NCBI RefSeq assembly: GCF_003797765.1
Contig: NZ_RKMB01000005.1
Coordinates: 1 to 64,000 of the forward strand
Reading direction: 5' to 3'
Source of the DNA: Ramlibacter sp. WS9
Lineage (GTDB): Bacteria > Pseudomonadota > Gammaproteobacteria > Burkholderiales > Burkholderiaceae_C
DNA length: 64,000 bases
The notes beneath the pieces are model-generated. The model saw only the letters and a program-made list of their open reading frames with translations, did no database searches and was not told the origin of the DNA. This document shows positions 36,388-44,773 of the stretch, piece after piece. The position numbers and the translations under genes are program-made. The stretch's first letter is position 1. Every line of letters starts with the position of its first letter.

Positions 36388-36872
36388 AGCCAAGTTTTCG
36401 CATCGGCGAAGGCTGGGATATCCACGCCCTGGTGCCGGGGCGCAAGCTGCTGATCGGCGGAGTGGAAATTCCTTTCGACCGCGGGTTGCTCGGGCATTCC
36501 GATGCTGACGTGCTGCTGCACGCGATCACCGACGCGCTGCTTGGCGCGGCCGGCTTGGGCGACATCGGAAGCCACTTTCCGGACACCGACGAGCGGTTCA
36601 AGGGCGCGGATTCGATCGTGCTGCTCACGGAGGCGGCGAGGCGCGTGCGCGAGCAGGGCTTCCAGATCGGCAACGTGGACAGCACCGTGATCGCCCAGGC
36701 TCCGAAGCTCGCACCGCACATCGATGCGATGCGCTCGCGCATCGCGCAGGCGCTGGACCTCTCGGCAGCGCAAGTCAACGTGAAGGCCAAGACGGCGGAG
36801 AAGCTGGGCCCCGTGGGGCAGGGCCTGGCGATTGAGGCGCGCGCGATCGTTCTGCTGGCGAATGACAAATGA
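36384..36872 (+). CDS. ispF: 2-C-methyl-D-erythritol 2,4-cyclodiphosphate synthase
   Basis: A 162-residue trimeric enzyme forming MEcPP from CDP-ME 2-phosphate. The metal site motif [17 protein letters not shown] includes the Asp-x-His pair, and [20 protein letters not shown] is the family signature. The start is GTG 36384, overlapping the ispD stop. The final codons and stop lie within a copy of the ATGACAAATGAC repeat that continues into the gap with risS. Confidence 0.96.
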   Translation: MKPSFRIGEGWDIHALVPGRKLLIGGVEIPFDRGLLGHSDADVLLHAITDALLGAAGLGDIGSHFPDTDERFKGADSIVLLTEAARRVREQGFQIGNVDSTVIAQAPKLAPHIDAMRSRIAQALDLSAAQVNVKAKTAEKLGPVGQGLAIEARAIVLLANDK

Positions 36873-36935
36873 CTTCGGCTTCGCCGTCGATGACAAATGA
36901 CGGCATGGTCATTCGTCATTTGTCATCTGTCATTT
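36862..36935. repeat. ATGACAA/GTCATTT repeat cluster with a perfect 14-bp inverted repeat
   Basis: ATGACAAATGAC occurs at 36862-36873 and again at 36890-36901. GATGACAAATGACG (36889-36902) is the exact reverse complement of 36914-36927. On the right side, four tandem heptamers of GTCATTY type run from 36908 to 36935. The cluster lies between convergent genes and contains the ispF stop codon. Confidence 0.85.
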
Positions 36936-36936
36936 C

Positions 36937-38406
36937 CTAGTACGCCGGCTCGGCCTTGGACCGTGGCGCCATTTCCTCCGGTTCCTCGCCGGCCACGGGC
37001 AACTTCGGCTTTTGCAGCTTGATGTGCGCGGCGAGGCCGCCCGAGGTGGTGTTGGCCAGGGCGAAGATGCCGCCCATGCGCTGCACGGTCTTGTCGACGA
37101 TGGCCAGGCCCAGGCCCGCGCCCGTGGCGGCCGTGCGCGCCGCGTCGCCGCGGAAGAACGGTTTGATCAGGTTGGGCAGCGCTTCTGGCGCAACGCCCAT
37201 GCCGTGGTCGCGCACTTTCAGCAGCACCCATTCGTTGCGCGACTTGGCGGCGATGTCCACGATCGCGATGCCGGTCTCGGGCGTTTTGCCGTAGCGCCGG
37301 GCGTTTTCCAGCAGGTTCGAAATGACGCGCGCCAGCTCCACCTCGTCGGCCAGCACGTAGAGGCCCTTGGATACGTCGAGGTTGATGCGCATGTCGCCCT
37401 GGTCCTGCACGGCGTAGAGGCAAGCCTCGATGACGTCGTTGAGCAGCACCGGCTTGAGCTCGGCATGGTCCGGCCGCGCGTAATCGAGGAATTTGTCGAT
37501 GATGGCGTCGAGCTGGTCGATGTCGGCCGCCATGTGGTCGCGTGCGTCCTTGTCGGCGACGCTCATCTCGGTTTCCAGGCGCAGGCGGGCCAGGGGCGTG
37601 CGCAGGTCATGCGAGATCCCGGCCAGCATCACAGCGCGATCCTGTTCGATCTTGGCGAGCTGCTGGGCCATGCGGTTGAACCCGATGTTGACTTCGCGGA
37701 TCTCGCTGGTCACGGCCTTTTCGTCGAGCCGGCTGGCGTCGAAATCGCCGTCGCGCACGCGGCTGGCGGCAAAGGAAAGCTGCTTGAGCGGGCGATTGAT
37801 GAGCCGCGCGATCAAGGCGGCACCGGCGAGCGACAGCCCTGCAGCGGTGATCAGCCAGATCAGCCACGTCTTGCCGCCGACCCTGGTGAAGCGTGCGCGG
37901 TCCAGCAGCATCCAGTACTGGTCGGCCTCGATCTTGAAGCCGATCCACAGGCCTTCTTCGCCGTTCACGCTGGCCGCCATGAGCGTGCCGGGGCCGAGGC
38001 GGCTGGCCAGCTCTTCCATGATGCGCGTGTCGAGCTCGCCGGCGCTGAAGTTGGCATAGCGGTCGCCAGGCTCGCGCGGCAGGATGCGCACGCCTTCCTG
38101 GTCAGCCAGCGTCTTGATCAGGGAAACGCGGTTGATCGAATCCGAGTGCACCAGGGCGGCGCGGCTCAGGTTGACGAGGGAGGCGATCTGCTGGGCGGTC
38201 TGCACCGCCCGCGGCTCGAACTCCAAGGCCCGGAATGTCTGCAGCCAGGCCACGATGCTGCCGATGAGCAGCAGCGACAGAAGGAAGAAAGTTCGCCAGA
38301 ACAGGGAGAGGCCGACGCGCGGGCGCATCTCCAGCGGCGCCGGCGCCGTTTCAAGCGGTGCCGGGCCGGTGACGTCGATGCTCGTCGAATTGACCCCGCG
38401 GATCAC
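36937..38406 (-). CDS. risS: Membrane sensor histidine kinase, RisS/EnvZ type
   Basis: A 489-residue kinase. It has two membrane segments (about 35-55 and 180-205) flanking a periplasmic domain of about 120 residues, then HAMP (about 200-255), phospho-acceptor His266 in GISHDLRTPLARL, an N-box VISNLLENARRYG and an ATP lid with GAGLGLAIVDKTV. The start GTG 38406 gives a proline-rich cytoplasmic N-terminus; an internal ATG before RPRVGLSLFW is possible. It follows its regulator gene by 61 nt on the same strand. The pair matches the order and sequence type of the burkholderial RisA/RisS systems. Confidence 0.88.
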   Translation of the reverse strand: MIRGVNSTSIDVTGPAPLETAPAPLEMRPRVGLSLFWRTFFLLSLLLIGSIVAWLQTFRALEFEPRAVQTAQQIASLVNLSRAALVHSDSINRVSLIKTLADQEGVRILPREPGDRYANFSAGELDTRIMEELASRLGPGTLMAASVNGEEGLWIGFKIEADQYWMLLDRARFTRVGGKTWLIWLITAAGLSLAGAALIARLINRPLKQLSFAASRVRDGDFDASRLDEKAVTSEIREVNIGFNRMAQQLAKIEQDRAVMLAGISHDLRTPLARLRLETEMSVADKDARDHMAADIDQLDAIIDKFLDYARPDHAELKPVLLNDVIEACLYAVQDQGDMRINLDVSKGLYVLADEVELARVISNLLENARRYGKTPETGIAIVDIAAKSRNEWVLLKVRDHGMGVAPEALPNLIKPFFRGDAARTAATGAGLGLAIVDKTVQRMGGIFALANTTSGGLAAHIKLQKPKLPVAGEEPEEMAPRSKAEPAY

Positions 38407-38467
38407 GCATGTCCCCTGTTGATGTGGCTCACCCTCCGATTATTGGTGATTCGCAAAGGGGATGTGA

Positions 38468-39199
38468 TCAGCCCGCGCCGTCCGGCACGAAAACGTAGCC
38501 CACGCCCCACACCGTCTGGATGTAGCGCGGAGCCGCCGGATCCATTTCCACGAGCTTGCGCAGGCGCGAGACCTGCACGTCCAGGCTGCGGTCGAAAGGC
38601 TCGAATTCGCGGCCACGGGCCAATTGGGCGAGCTTTTCGCGCGACAGCGGCTGGCGCGGGTGCCGCACCAGGGCCTTGAGCATTGCGAATTCGCCGGTAG
38701 TCAGCGGCAATTCCTCACCGTTCTTGCGTAACGTGCGCGCACCAAGATCGAAGGCGAACGGCCCGAAGCTGACCACTTCGTTGTCGCTCGACGGTGCGCC
38801 AGGCGCTTCCTGCGCCGGGCGGCGGCGCAGCACGGCATGGACGCGGGCCAGCAACTCGCGTGGGTTGAAGGGCTTGCCCAGGTAGTCGTCGGCGCCGACT
38901 TCCAGGCCGACGATGCGGTCCACGTCCTCGCCCTTGGCGGTGAGCATGATGATCGGAGTGCGGTCGTTGGCGGCACGCAGGCGCCGGCAAATGGACAGGC
39001 CGTCTTCGCCCGGCATCATCAGGTCGAGCACGATCAGGTCGGCCGTCTCGCGCAGCATCAGGCGGTTGAGGGCCTTGCCGTCTTCCGCCAGGATGACCTC
39101 GAAGCCCTCCTGGGTGAGGTAGCGGCGCAGCAGGTCGCGGATGCGGGCGTCATCGTCTACCACCAGGATCTTGTCGGTACGGGCTGCAGCTTGTGTCAT
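38468..39199 (-). CDS. risA: OmpR-family response regulator, RisA type
   Basis: A 243-residue regulator with an N-terminal receiver (DKILVVDDDARIRD, phospho-accepting Asp59 in LIVLDLMMPG, lysine in GKPFNPREL) and a C-terminal winged helix (LPLTTGEFAMLKALV, REFEPFDRSLDVQVSRLRKL, YIQTVWGVGYVFVP). The start ATG 39199 (MTQAAART) is chosen over a longer frame that has no homology. The upstream gap holds GTAACA-type direct repeats that may be its own binding site. Confidence 0.92.
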   Translation of the reverse strand: MTQAAARTDKILVVDDDARIRDLLRRYLTQEGFEVILAEDGKALNRLMLRETADLIVLDLMMPGEDGLSICRRLRAANDRTPIIMLTAKGEDVDRIVGLEVGADDYLGKPFNPRELLARVHAVLRRRPAQEAPGAPSSDNEVVSFGPFAFDLGARTLRKNGEELPLTTGEFAMLKALVRHPRQPLSREKLAQLARGREFEPFDRSLDVQVSRLRKLVEMDPAAPRYIQTVWGVGYVFVPDGAG

Positions 39200-39283
39200 G
39201 GTGCTCCAAAGAGATATGTAACAGAGCCGATTCTGAGGGGCTTGGGAGCCTGCGTGCGGGGTTTTCCCGGACCCTTGACACAG

Positions 39284-39298
39284 TGTTACAAATGTTGC
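39284..39298 (-). promoter_or_regulatory. Candidate OmpR-type binding boxes
   Basis: TGTTAC-AAA-TGTTGC on the plus strand, i.e. two GnAACA-like half sites 9 nt apart on the minus strand. A further TGTAACA lies at 39217-39223. OmpR-family proteins recognise direct GnAACA-type half sites about 10 nt apart. The site lies between risA and the divergent SIMPL gene. Confidence 0.35.
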
Positions 39299-39367
39299 CC
39301 TGCAGTTCAATACGAAATTCATTCCTTCGTAACCCCATGCAAGCGCCTGGGCCGTTTAAATCGGCAT

Positions 39368-40075
39368 ATGAAAAATCTCATCACTGCCTTGCTCTTCACG
39401 GCGGTCATCGCCGCGGCTCCCGCGTTCGCCCAGACCGTCGCCTACCCGCCGCCGCAAAACGTGCTGCAACTGTCAGCGACCGGGTCCGTCGAGGTGCAAC
39501 AGGACCTGTTGAGCTTGTCCCTCACCACCACGCGCGAAGGTACCGACGCCAACGCCGTGCAGCACCAGCTGAAGGTCGCGCTCGATGCCGCACTGGCCGA
39601 AGCGCGCAAGGCGGCGCAGCCCGGCCAACTCGACGTGCGGACCGGCAATTTCTCGCTGTACCCGCGCAGCACGCGCGACGGCAAGATCAGCGGCTGGAAC
39701 GGGACGGCTGAGCTGATCCTGGAAGGCCGGGATTTCGCCCGCATCACGCAGACGGCAGGGCGCATCCAGACCATGACCATGGGCGGCGTGAGCTTCAGCC
39801 TGAGCCGCGAGCAGCGTGCCAAGGTCGAAGGCGAGGCGCAGACCATCGCCATCGAGCGCTTCAAGGCGAAAGCCGGTGAACTGGCGAAGGGCTTCGGGTT
39901 TTCCGGCTACACGCTGCGCGAGGTGGCCATCAATGCGAACGACCAAGGATTCCCGCGCCCGATGATGCGTATGCAGATGGAGGCCAAGGCTGCGTCCGCC
40001 GACATGGCCGTGCCGGTCGAAGCAGGCAAGAGCACGGTGATGGTGACCGTATCAGGGTCGGTGCAACTCAAATAG
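39368..40075 (+). CDS. SIMPL (DUF541) domain periplasmic protein
   Basis: A 235-residue secreted protein. The signal peptide is residues 1-21 (LLFTAVIAAAPAFA). The mature part is a SIMPL domain: LQLSATGSVEVQQDLLSLSL at its start, GWNGTAELILEGRDF in the middle and VMVTVSGSVQLK at the end. E. coli YggE of this family is linked to lowering oxidative stress, but the mechanism is not known. The start ATG 39368 fits the signal peptide. It is divergent from risA with 168 nt between, and its stop abuts the convergent bdhA stop. Confidence 0.88.
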   Translation: MKNLITALLFTAVIAAAPAFAQTVAYPPPQNVLQLSATGSVEVQQDLLSLSLTTTREGTDANAVQHQLKVALDAALAEARKAAQPGQLDVRTGNFSLYPRSTRDGKISGWNGTAELILEGRDFARITQTAGRIQTMTMGGVSFSLSREQRAKVEGEAQTIAIERFKAKAGELAKGFGFSGYTLREVAINANDQGFPRPMMRMQMEAKAASADMAVPVEAGKSTVMVTVSGSVQLK

Positions 40076-40846
40076 TTATTGAGCCGCCCAACCCCCATCC
40101 ATGTTCCAAGCCACCCCGCGAACGTTGTTCGCCGCGGGCGAGCAGAAGAACACGGCCAGCTGGCCCAGTTCTTCCGGCGTGGTGAACTGCAGCGACGGCT
40201 CCTTTTCGCCGAGAAGCTGCTTGGTCGCTTCCTCGTTGCTCCAGCCATTGGCAGCGGCCTTCGCATCGACTTGCTTTTGCACCAGCGGCGTGAGGACCCA
40301 GCCGGGGCAGATCGCATTGCAGGTGATGCCGGTGGTGGCGTTTTCCAGCGCGGTCACCTTGGTCAGGCCGACCAGGCCGTGCTTGGCGGCGACGTACGCT
40401 GACTTCTGCGCCGACGCGACGAGGCCGTGCACCGATGCCAGGTTGATGATGCGGCCCCAATTGGCCGCCTTCATCGCGGGAAGTGCGAGGCGCGTGGCAT
40501 GGAACGCGCTGGACAGGTTGATGGCGATCACGGCGTCCCACTTCTCCGGTGGGAAATCTTCGACCGGTGCGACGTGCTGGATGCCTGCGTTGTTGACGAG
40601 GATGTCGACGCGGCCGAACTGCGCTGCGGCGAACTTCATCATGTCCTCGATCTCGGACGGCTTGCTCATGTCCGCGCCGTGGTACGCCACCTTCACGCCC
40701 AGCGCCTCCACTTCGGCCTTGGGGCCCTGGACGTCGCCGAAGCCGTTGAGGACGATGTTGGCGCCCTGGCCGGCGAGGGCCTTGGCGATGCCTAAGCCGA
40801 TGCCGCTGGTGGAGCCGGTGACGAGGGCAGTCTTGCCTTTGAGCAT
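40076..40846 (-). CDS. bdhA: 3-hydroxybutyrate dehydrogenase
   Basis: A 256-residue SDR oxidising D-3-hydroxybutyrate to acetoacetate with NAD, a step in polyhydroxybutyrate use. Motifs are TGSTSGIGLGIAKAL, NNAGIQHVAPVEDFP, INLASVHGLVAS with the catalytic Ser, and YVAAKHG. The sequences HGLVASAQKSAYVAAKHGLV and CPGWVLTPLVQKQ are highly typical of BdhA. It stands alone between the SIMPL gene and a divergent hydrolase. phaR lies 4 kb away, in line with PHB metabolism in this organism. Confidence 0.92.
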   Translation of the reverse strand: MLKGKTALVTGSTSGIGLGIAKALAGQGANIVLNGFGDVQGPKAEVEALGVKVAYHGADMSKPSEIEDMMKFAAAQFGRVDILVNNAGIQHVAPVEDFPPEKWDAVIAINLSSAFHATRLALPAMKAANWGRIINLASVHGLVASAQKSAYVAAKHGLVGLTKVTALENATTGITCNAICPGWVLTPLVQKQVDAKAAANGWSNEEATKQLLGEKEPSLQFTTPEELGQLAVFFCSPAANNVRGVAWNMDGGWAAQ

Positions 40847-40920
40847 GAGGAAGTCTCCGTTGGATTAGGATGCTGTGGAACCACAAGCAAACCCGCAAAG
40901 TATCCGGGTTTTTCCACGCC

Positions 40921-41859
40921 ATGCCTGAACCTACGCTGAACTACGTACCGTGCCCTGATCCATCCGGCGGGCACCGCATGGCGTACTGGGAATGGGGCGA
41001 CGCGAAAGCCGCGCACGTCGTCGTTTGCATCCATGGCATTTCGCGCCAGGGACGGGATTTCGACGTGCTGGCGCAGGGGCTGGTCGCTCGCGCCGAGGAG
41101 CCGCTGCGCGTCGTCTGCCCCGATGTGGTCGGGCGCGGCCGCAGCGACTGGCTCAAGGACCCCGCCGGCTACCAGGTCCCCAACTATGTGGGCGACATGC
41201 TGGCGCTACTGGCGCAACTGAACCAGCAGGCGCCGATCAAGACGCTCGACTTCGTCGGCACCAGCATGGGCGGGCTGATCAGCCTGGGGCTTTGCGGCAC
41301 GCCCAAGCTCCCGCTGCCCGCGCCGGTGCGCAGACTCGTGATCAACGACGTGGGCCCGGTGATCCAGTGGGAAGCGGTGCAGCGCATCGGCGGCTACCTC
41401 GGAAAGACGGGCCGCTTCGACACGGTGCAGCAGGCGGCCGACATGATGTGGGCCATCTCCACCGGGTTCGGTGCGCACACGCCCGAGCAGTGGCTGGCGC
41501 TGTCGCAGCCCATGGTCAAGCCCCTGGCCGAAGGCGGCTTCACCTTGCATTACGACCCTTCCATTGCCGTGCCTTTCCGCAGCGTCACGCAAGAGTCCGC
41601 GCAGGACGGCCAGGCCGCGCTGTGGCAGGCCTATGACAACATCACGGCCGAGACGCTGATCACCCGCGGCGCCGCATCCGACGTGCTGGCGCCGGCCACG
41701 GCGCAAGCCATGACCGGGCGCGGCCCTCGCGCGCGCCTCATCGAATTTGAAGGCGTGGGCCATGCCCCCACCTTCGTCACCAACGATCAGGTCGAGGCCG
41801 TGGCCTCTTTCCTGCTGAGACCGACTTCCCATGAAAAGCCTGACAGCGGAGCAAGTTGA
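40921..41859 (+). CDS. Alpha/beta hydrolase
   Basis: A 312-residue alpha/beta-hydrolase. The oxyanion region is VVVCIHGISRQGRDF, the nucleophile elbow is DFVGTSMGGLISLG, the acid lies near RGAASDVLAP, and the catalytic histidine is in EGVGHAPTF. The substrate is unknown. I start at MPEPTLNYVPCP (40921); the frame extends to 40870 without homology-like sequence. Its last 29 nt overlap the start of relA, so the two are probably co-transcribed and translationally linked. Confidence 0.88.
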   Translation: MPEPTLNYVPCPDPSGGHRMAYWEWGDAKAAHVVVCIHGISRQGRDFDVLAQGLVARAEEPLRVVCPDVVGRGRSDWLKDPAGYQVPNYVGDMLALLAQLNQQAPIKTLDFVGTSMGGLISLGLCGTPKLPLPAPVRRLVINDVGPVIQWEAVQRIGGYLGKTGRFDTVQQAADMMWAISTGFGAHTPEQWLALSQPMVKPLAEGGFTLHYDPSIAVPFRSVTQESAQDGQAALWQAYDNITAETLITRGAASDVLAPATAQAMTGRGPRARLIEFEGVGHAPTFVTNDQVEAVASFLLRPTSHEKPDSGAS

Positions 41860-44035
41860 CTCCGCGCCCGTTCCCGAGCTGATCGCCGCCACCGAGCAGG
41901 CGCTGCCGCACCAAGCCCACGCCCTGGCGCGTGCACGCGCGTTTGCCGAGCCGTTCATCGCGGCCGAGACGCTGGACACCGGCGAGAACACCCTGGCCCA
42001 CGCCGATGCGGTCGCCGCCATCCTGAAGTCGATGGGCGGCTCCGAAGCCATGCAGGCGGCGAGCTACCTCGTCTATGCCGTCGCGCACCTGAACAAGCCG
42101 CAGGAGGTGATCGCCAAGGCATTCGGTGACAGCTACGCCGCGCTGGCGATGGAAACCAACAAGCTGGTGAAGATCCAGCTGCAGACGCGCGAAGCGGAAG
42201 ACGCCGGCCGGCTGGTGGACGACCCGAAGGCCCAGACCGAGGCGGTGCGCAAGATGCTGCTGGCGTTCTCGCGCGACCTGCGCGTGGTGATGCTTCGACT
42301 GGCGTCGCGCTTGCAGACCCTGCGCTGGCACGCGGCCTGCAAGACCGTGGCACCGCCGAGCGTTGCGCGTGAAGCGCTCAATGTGTTCGCGCCCCTGGCC
42401 AACCGCTTGGGCATCTGGCAGCTGAAGTGGGAGATGGAAGACCTGGCCTTCCGTTTTCTCGAGCCCGACACGTACAAGCAGGTGGCGGGACTCCTGGACC
42501 AGAAGCGCGTCGAGCGCGAGCTTTATGTCGAGGAGATGCGCTCCCGGCTGGAGGCGGAGCTCAAGGCGCGGGGCATCCGCGCCCAGGTGCATGGCCGGCC
42601 CAAGCACATCTACAGCATCGTGAAGAAGATGCGCGGCAAGTCGCTGGACTTCGACCACGTGTTCGACATCCGTGCGCTGCGCGTCATCGTGCCCACGGTG
42701 GACGATTGCTATGCGGCGCTGTCGTGGGTGCACGAAAAGTTCACGCCGATGGTGGAAGAGTTCGACGACTACATCGGACGGCCCAAGGCCAACGGCTACC
42801 AGTCGCTGCACACCATCGTGCGGGATTCTGGGGGCCGGGCCATCGAGATCCAGATCCGCACGCAGGCCATGCACGACCACGCGGAGCACGGCGTCGCGGC
42901 GCACTGGGCGTACAAGGAAGCGGGCAGCAAGGGCTATTCGGGCGTGTCGGCTGCCGGCGAGTACGACGCCAAGATCGCGGTGCTGCGCCAGCTGCTGGCG
43001 TGGGAGCGGGACCTCGCCGGCTCGGGCGAGGGGCTGTTCGAAGACCGCATCTACGTTCTGACGCCCGGGGCTGCGATCGTCGAATTGCCGCAGGGCGCCA
43101 CGCCGGTGGACTTCGCGTACACCTTGCACACCAACCTGGGCCACCGCTGCCGCGGCGCCCGGGTCGACGGCGTCATGGTGCCGCTGAACACGCAGCTGCA
43201 GAACGGCCAGACCGTGGAGATCACGGCGGCCAAAGAGGGCGGGCCGTCGCGCGACTGGCTCAATGCCGACCTGCACTTCCTGGCGAGCCATCGCGCCAAG
43301 GCGAAAGTCCGCGCGTGGTTCAACGAGCAGATCAAGCACGAGACCATCGCGCGGGGCCGTGAATCAGTGGAAAAACTGCTGCAGCGCGAAGGCAAGACAG
43401 CGGTGAAGCTGGAAGACCTCGCGTCGCAGTTGGGCTTCAAGTCGGCTGACGACCTGTTCGCGGTGGTGGGCAAGGACGAATACTCGCTGCGCCAGATCGA
43501 AACCGTGCTGCGGCCGCCCGAAGCGCCGATCGCGGTGGACGACCTGCTGCTGCTGCGCAAGTCGCGCAATGTCGAGAAGACGCCCAAGGGCGGCGTGCTG
43601 GTGGTGGGCATCGATTCGCTGATGACGCAGCTCGCCAAATGCTGCAAGCCGGCGCCGCCCGACGCCATCGCGGGCTTCGTCACGCGCGGCAAGGGCGTGA
43701 GCGTGCACCGCCGCGACTGCAGCAATTTCCGCGAGATGTCGGCCCGCAACGGCGAGCGCGTGATCGACGTTGAGTGGGGCACACCGAAGGCCGACAGCGG
43801 CGCTGTCTACCCGGTGGACGTGGGCGTGGAGGCGGCCGACCGGCAGGGTCTTCTGCGCGACATTTCGGAAGTGTTCGCCAAGGAAAAGATGAACGTGATC
43901 GGTGTGCAGACCCAATCCGTCAAGGGGACCGCCTGGATGACATTCACGGTCGAAGTGGCCGACTCGGGCCGCCTGAACAAGGTGCTTGGCCTTGTCAATG
44001 AAGTGGGCGGTGTGCGCTGGGCCAAGCGGCGCTGA
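41831..44035 (+). CDS. relA: GTP pyrophosphokinase RelA
   Basis: A 734-residue stringent-response enzyme making (p)ppGpp from ATP and GTP or GDP on stalled ribosomes. The N-terminal hydrolase-like domain is degenerate: the HD/ED motif is replaced by YLVYAVAHLNKP, so it should be synthetase-only, as in RelA rather than SpoT. The synthetase domain has GRPKHIYSIVKKMRGK and PKANGYQSLHTIV. A TGS domain (EDRIYVLTPGAAIVELPQGA), a zinc-finger region (CCKPAPPD to HRRDC) and a C-terminal ACT domain follow. Its ATG lies inside the upstream hydrolase gene. Confidence 0.95.
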   Translation: MKSLTAEQVDSAPVPELIAATEQALPHQAHALARARAFAEPFIAAETLDTGENTLAHADAVAAILKSMGGSEAMQAASYLVYAVAHLNKPQEVIAKAFGDSYAALAMETNKLVKIQLQTREAEDAGRLVDDPKAQTEAVRKMLLAFSRDLRVVMLRLASRLQTLRWHAACKTVAPPSVAREALNVFAPLANRLGIWQLKWEMEDLAFRFLEPDTYKQVAGLLDQKRVERELYVEEMRSRLEAELKARGIRAQVHGRPKHIYSIVKKMRGKSLDFDHVFDIRALRVIVPTVDDCYAALSWVHEKFTPMVEEFDDYIGRPKANGYQSLHTIVRDSGGRAIEIQIRTQAMHDHAEHGVAAHWAYKEAGSKGYSGVSAAGEYDAKIAVLRQLLAWERDLAGSGEGLFEDRIYVLTPGAAIVELPQGATPVDFAYTLHTNLGHRCRGARVDGVMVPLNTQLQNGQTVEITAAKEGGPSRDWLNADLHFLASHRAKAKVRAWFNEQIKHETIARGRESVEKLLQREGKTAVKLEDLASQLGFKSADDLFAVVGKDEYSLRQIETVLRPPEAPIAVDDLLLLRKSRNVEKTPKGGVLVVGIDSLMTQLAKCCKPAPPDAIAGFVTRGKGVSVHRRDCSNFREMSARNGERVIDVEWGTPKADSGAVYPVDVGVEAADRQGLLRDISEVFAKEKMNVIGVQTQSVKGTAWMTFTVEVADSGRLNKVLGLVNEVGGVRWAKRR

Positions 44036-44045
44036 GGCCGCACTG

Positions 44046-44429
44046 ATGGACGAACCCCCATCCATCGATCTTCTCCTGATCGCCTGCGAGCTGGCGGGCA
44101 AGGTGGAGTGCAAGCCGCAGCGTGAGGATGGCACGGACGCCGCCGTCTATGCGAGCTCAGGTCCGACGGTCGCGCGCCGGATCAAGGCCGGCGCGAAATT
44201 CGTCGCCTCTTTCAACGGGGCACCCCTGGAGCCGGGCCTTTGCCCGGCCCGCTTCTATTGGGCCGTCTCCATGCAAGTCGGCGCTGTGCGCAAAACCAAC
44301 TACAAGCTCTGGCTCGACCAGTCGCCGGAAGAGGTCAAAAACTTGTGGCGGGCTCGCCAGGAAGCCAGGGTTCTGCGCGACAGCCTGCCGCACGGCCAGC
44401 GAAAGAAGAAGCCCTGGGGCCCACTCTGA
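44046..44429 (+). CDS. Conserved hypothetical protein
   Basis: A 127-residue basic protein starting MDEPPSIDLLLIACELAG, 10 nt after the relA stop with GAGG ahead of the ATG. I do not recognise a domain. The middle has small-residue beta-like segments (RRIKAGAKFVASFNGAPLEP) and the tail is strongly basic (LPHGQRKKKPWGPL), which could bind nucleic acid. It may be part of the relA transcript. The frame opens upstream into relA, but that is not a supported start. Confidence 0.7.
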   Translation: MDEPPSIDLLLIACELAGKVECKPQREDGTDAAVYASSGPTVARRIKAGAKFVASFNGAPLEPGLCPARFYWAVSMQVGAVRKTNYKLWLDQSPEEVKNLWRARQEARVLRDSLPHGQRKKKPWGPL

Positions 44430-44467
44430 CTCAGAGGTGCGCCATAAATCCGCATGGGTTCCGGGTT

Positions 44468-44476
44468 TGCTATAAT
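44468..44476 (+). promoter_or_regulatory. Extended -10 promoter of tRNA-Val
   Basis: TGCTATAAT, a perfect extended -10 (TGn plus TATAAT), 52 nt before the tRNA. No good -35 is present at 17 nt, which extended -10 promoters do not need. Confidence 0.65.
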
Positions 44477-44527
44477 TCGAGGCTGTCAGGTAGCCCAACT
44501 GCTTTTGTAGGGGCGCACCGATGACAC

Positions 44528-44602
44528 GGGCCGTTAGCTCAGCGGTAGAGCGCCTCTTTGACGTGGAGGATGTCGGAGATTCGATCTCTCCACGGCCCAC
44601 CA
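44528..44602 (+). tRNA. tRNA-Val (anticodon GAC)
   Basis: A 75-nt cloverleaf. The acceptor stem pairs GGGCCGT with ACGGCCC, the D stem is GCTC/GAGC, the anticodon stem is CCTCT/GGAGG with loop TTGACGT (anticodon GAC, reading GUC/GUU valine codons), and the T stem is GGAGA/TCTCC with loop TTCGATC. CCA is encoded. It has its own promoter upstream and a terminator downstream. Confidence 0.93.
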
Positions 44603-44620
44603 ATGAACAGTGTTTGCAAT

Positions 44621-44657
44621 AAGCCTGCAACCGCAAGGAAGCAGGCTTTTGCTTTTT
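44621..44657 (+). terminator. Rho-independent terminator of tRNA-Val
   Basis: AAGCCTGC (44621-44628) pairs with GCAGGCTT (44641-44648), followed by TTGCTTTTT. It lies 18 nt after the tRNA end. Confidence 0.8.
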
Positions 44658-44773
44658 GGCGGCCCCATCGTCAGGGAAAACCTTGGGGAAACGCCCCCGC
44701 CCCCTCCCTAGAATCTGCTGCAGTGCAATACCCGAGCGCCGGTCCCAGCGCGCCCGTGCCCAGGAGCCCCTCA

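Noticed and set aside
36890-36935. Possible CRISPR-like array from repeated ATGAC/GTCAT units
   Set aside because: The units are 7-12 nt, adjacent, and without variable spacers of constant length. There are no cas genes. It is a short-sequence repeat, not a CRISPR array.
41831-42300. RelA as a bifunctional synthetase/hydrolase (SpoT-like)
   Set aside because: The HD and ED metal-binding residues of the hydrolase domain are missing (YLVYAVAHLNKP at that place), so a hydrolase role is not supported.
43986-44045. In-frame upstream extension of the gene at 44046
   Set aside because: It lies inside the relA coding sequence. The ATG at 44046 has a ribosome binding site and a normal intergenic position.
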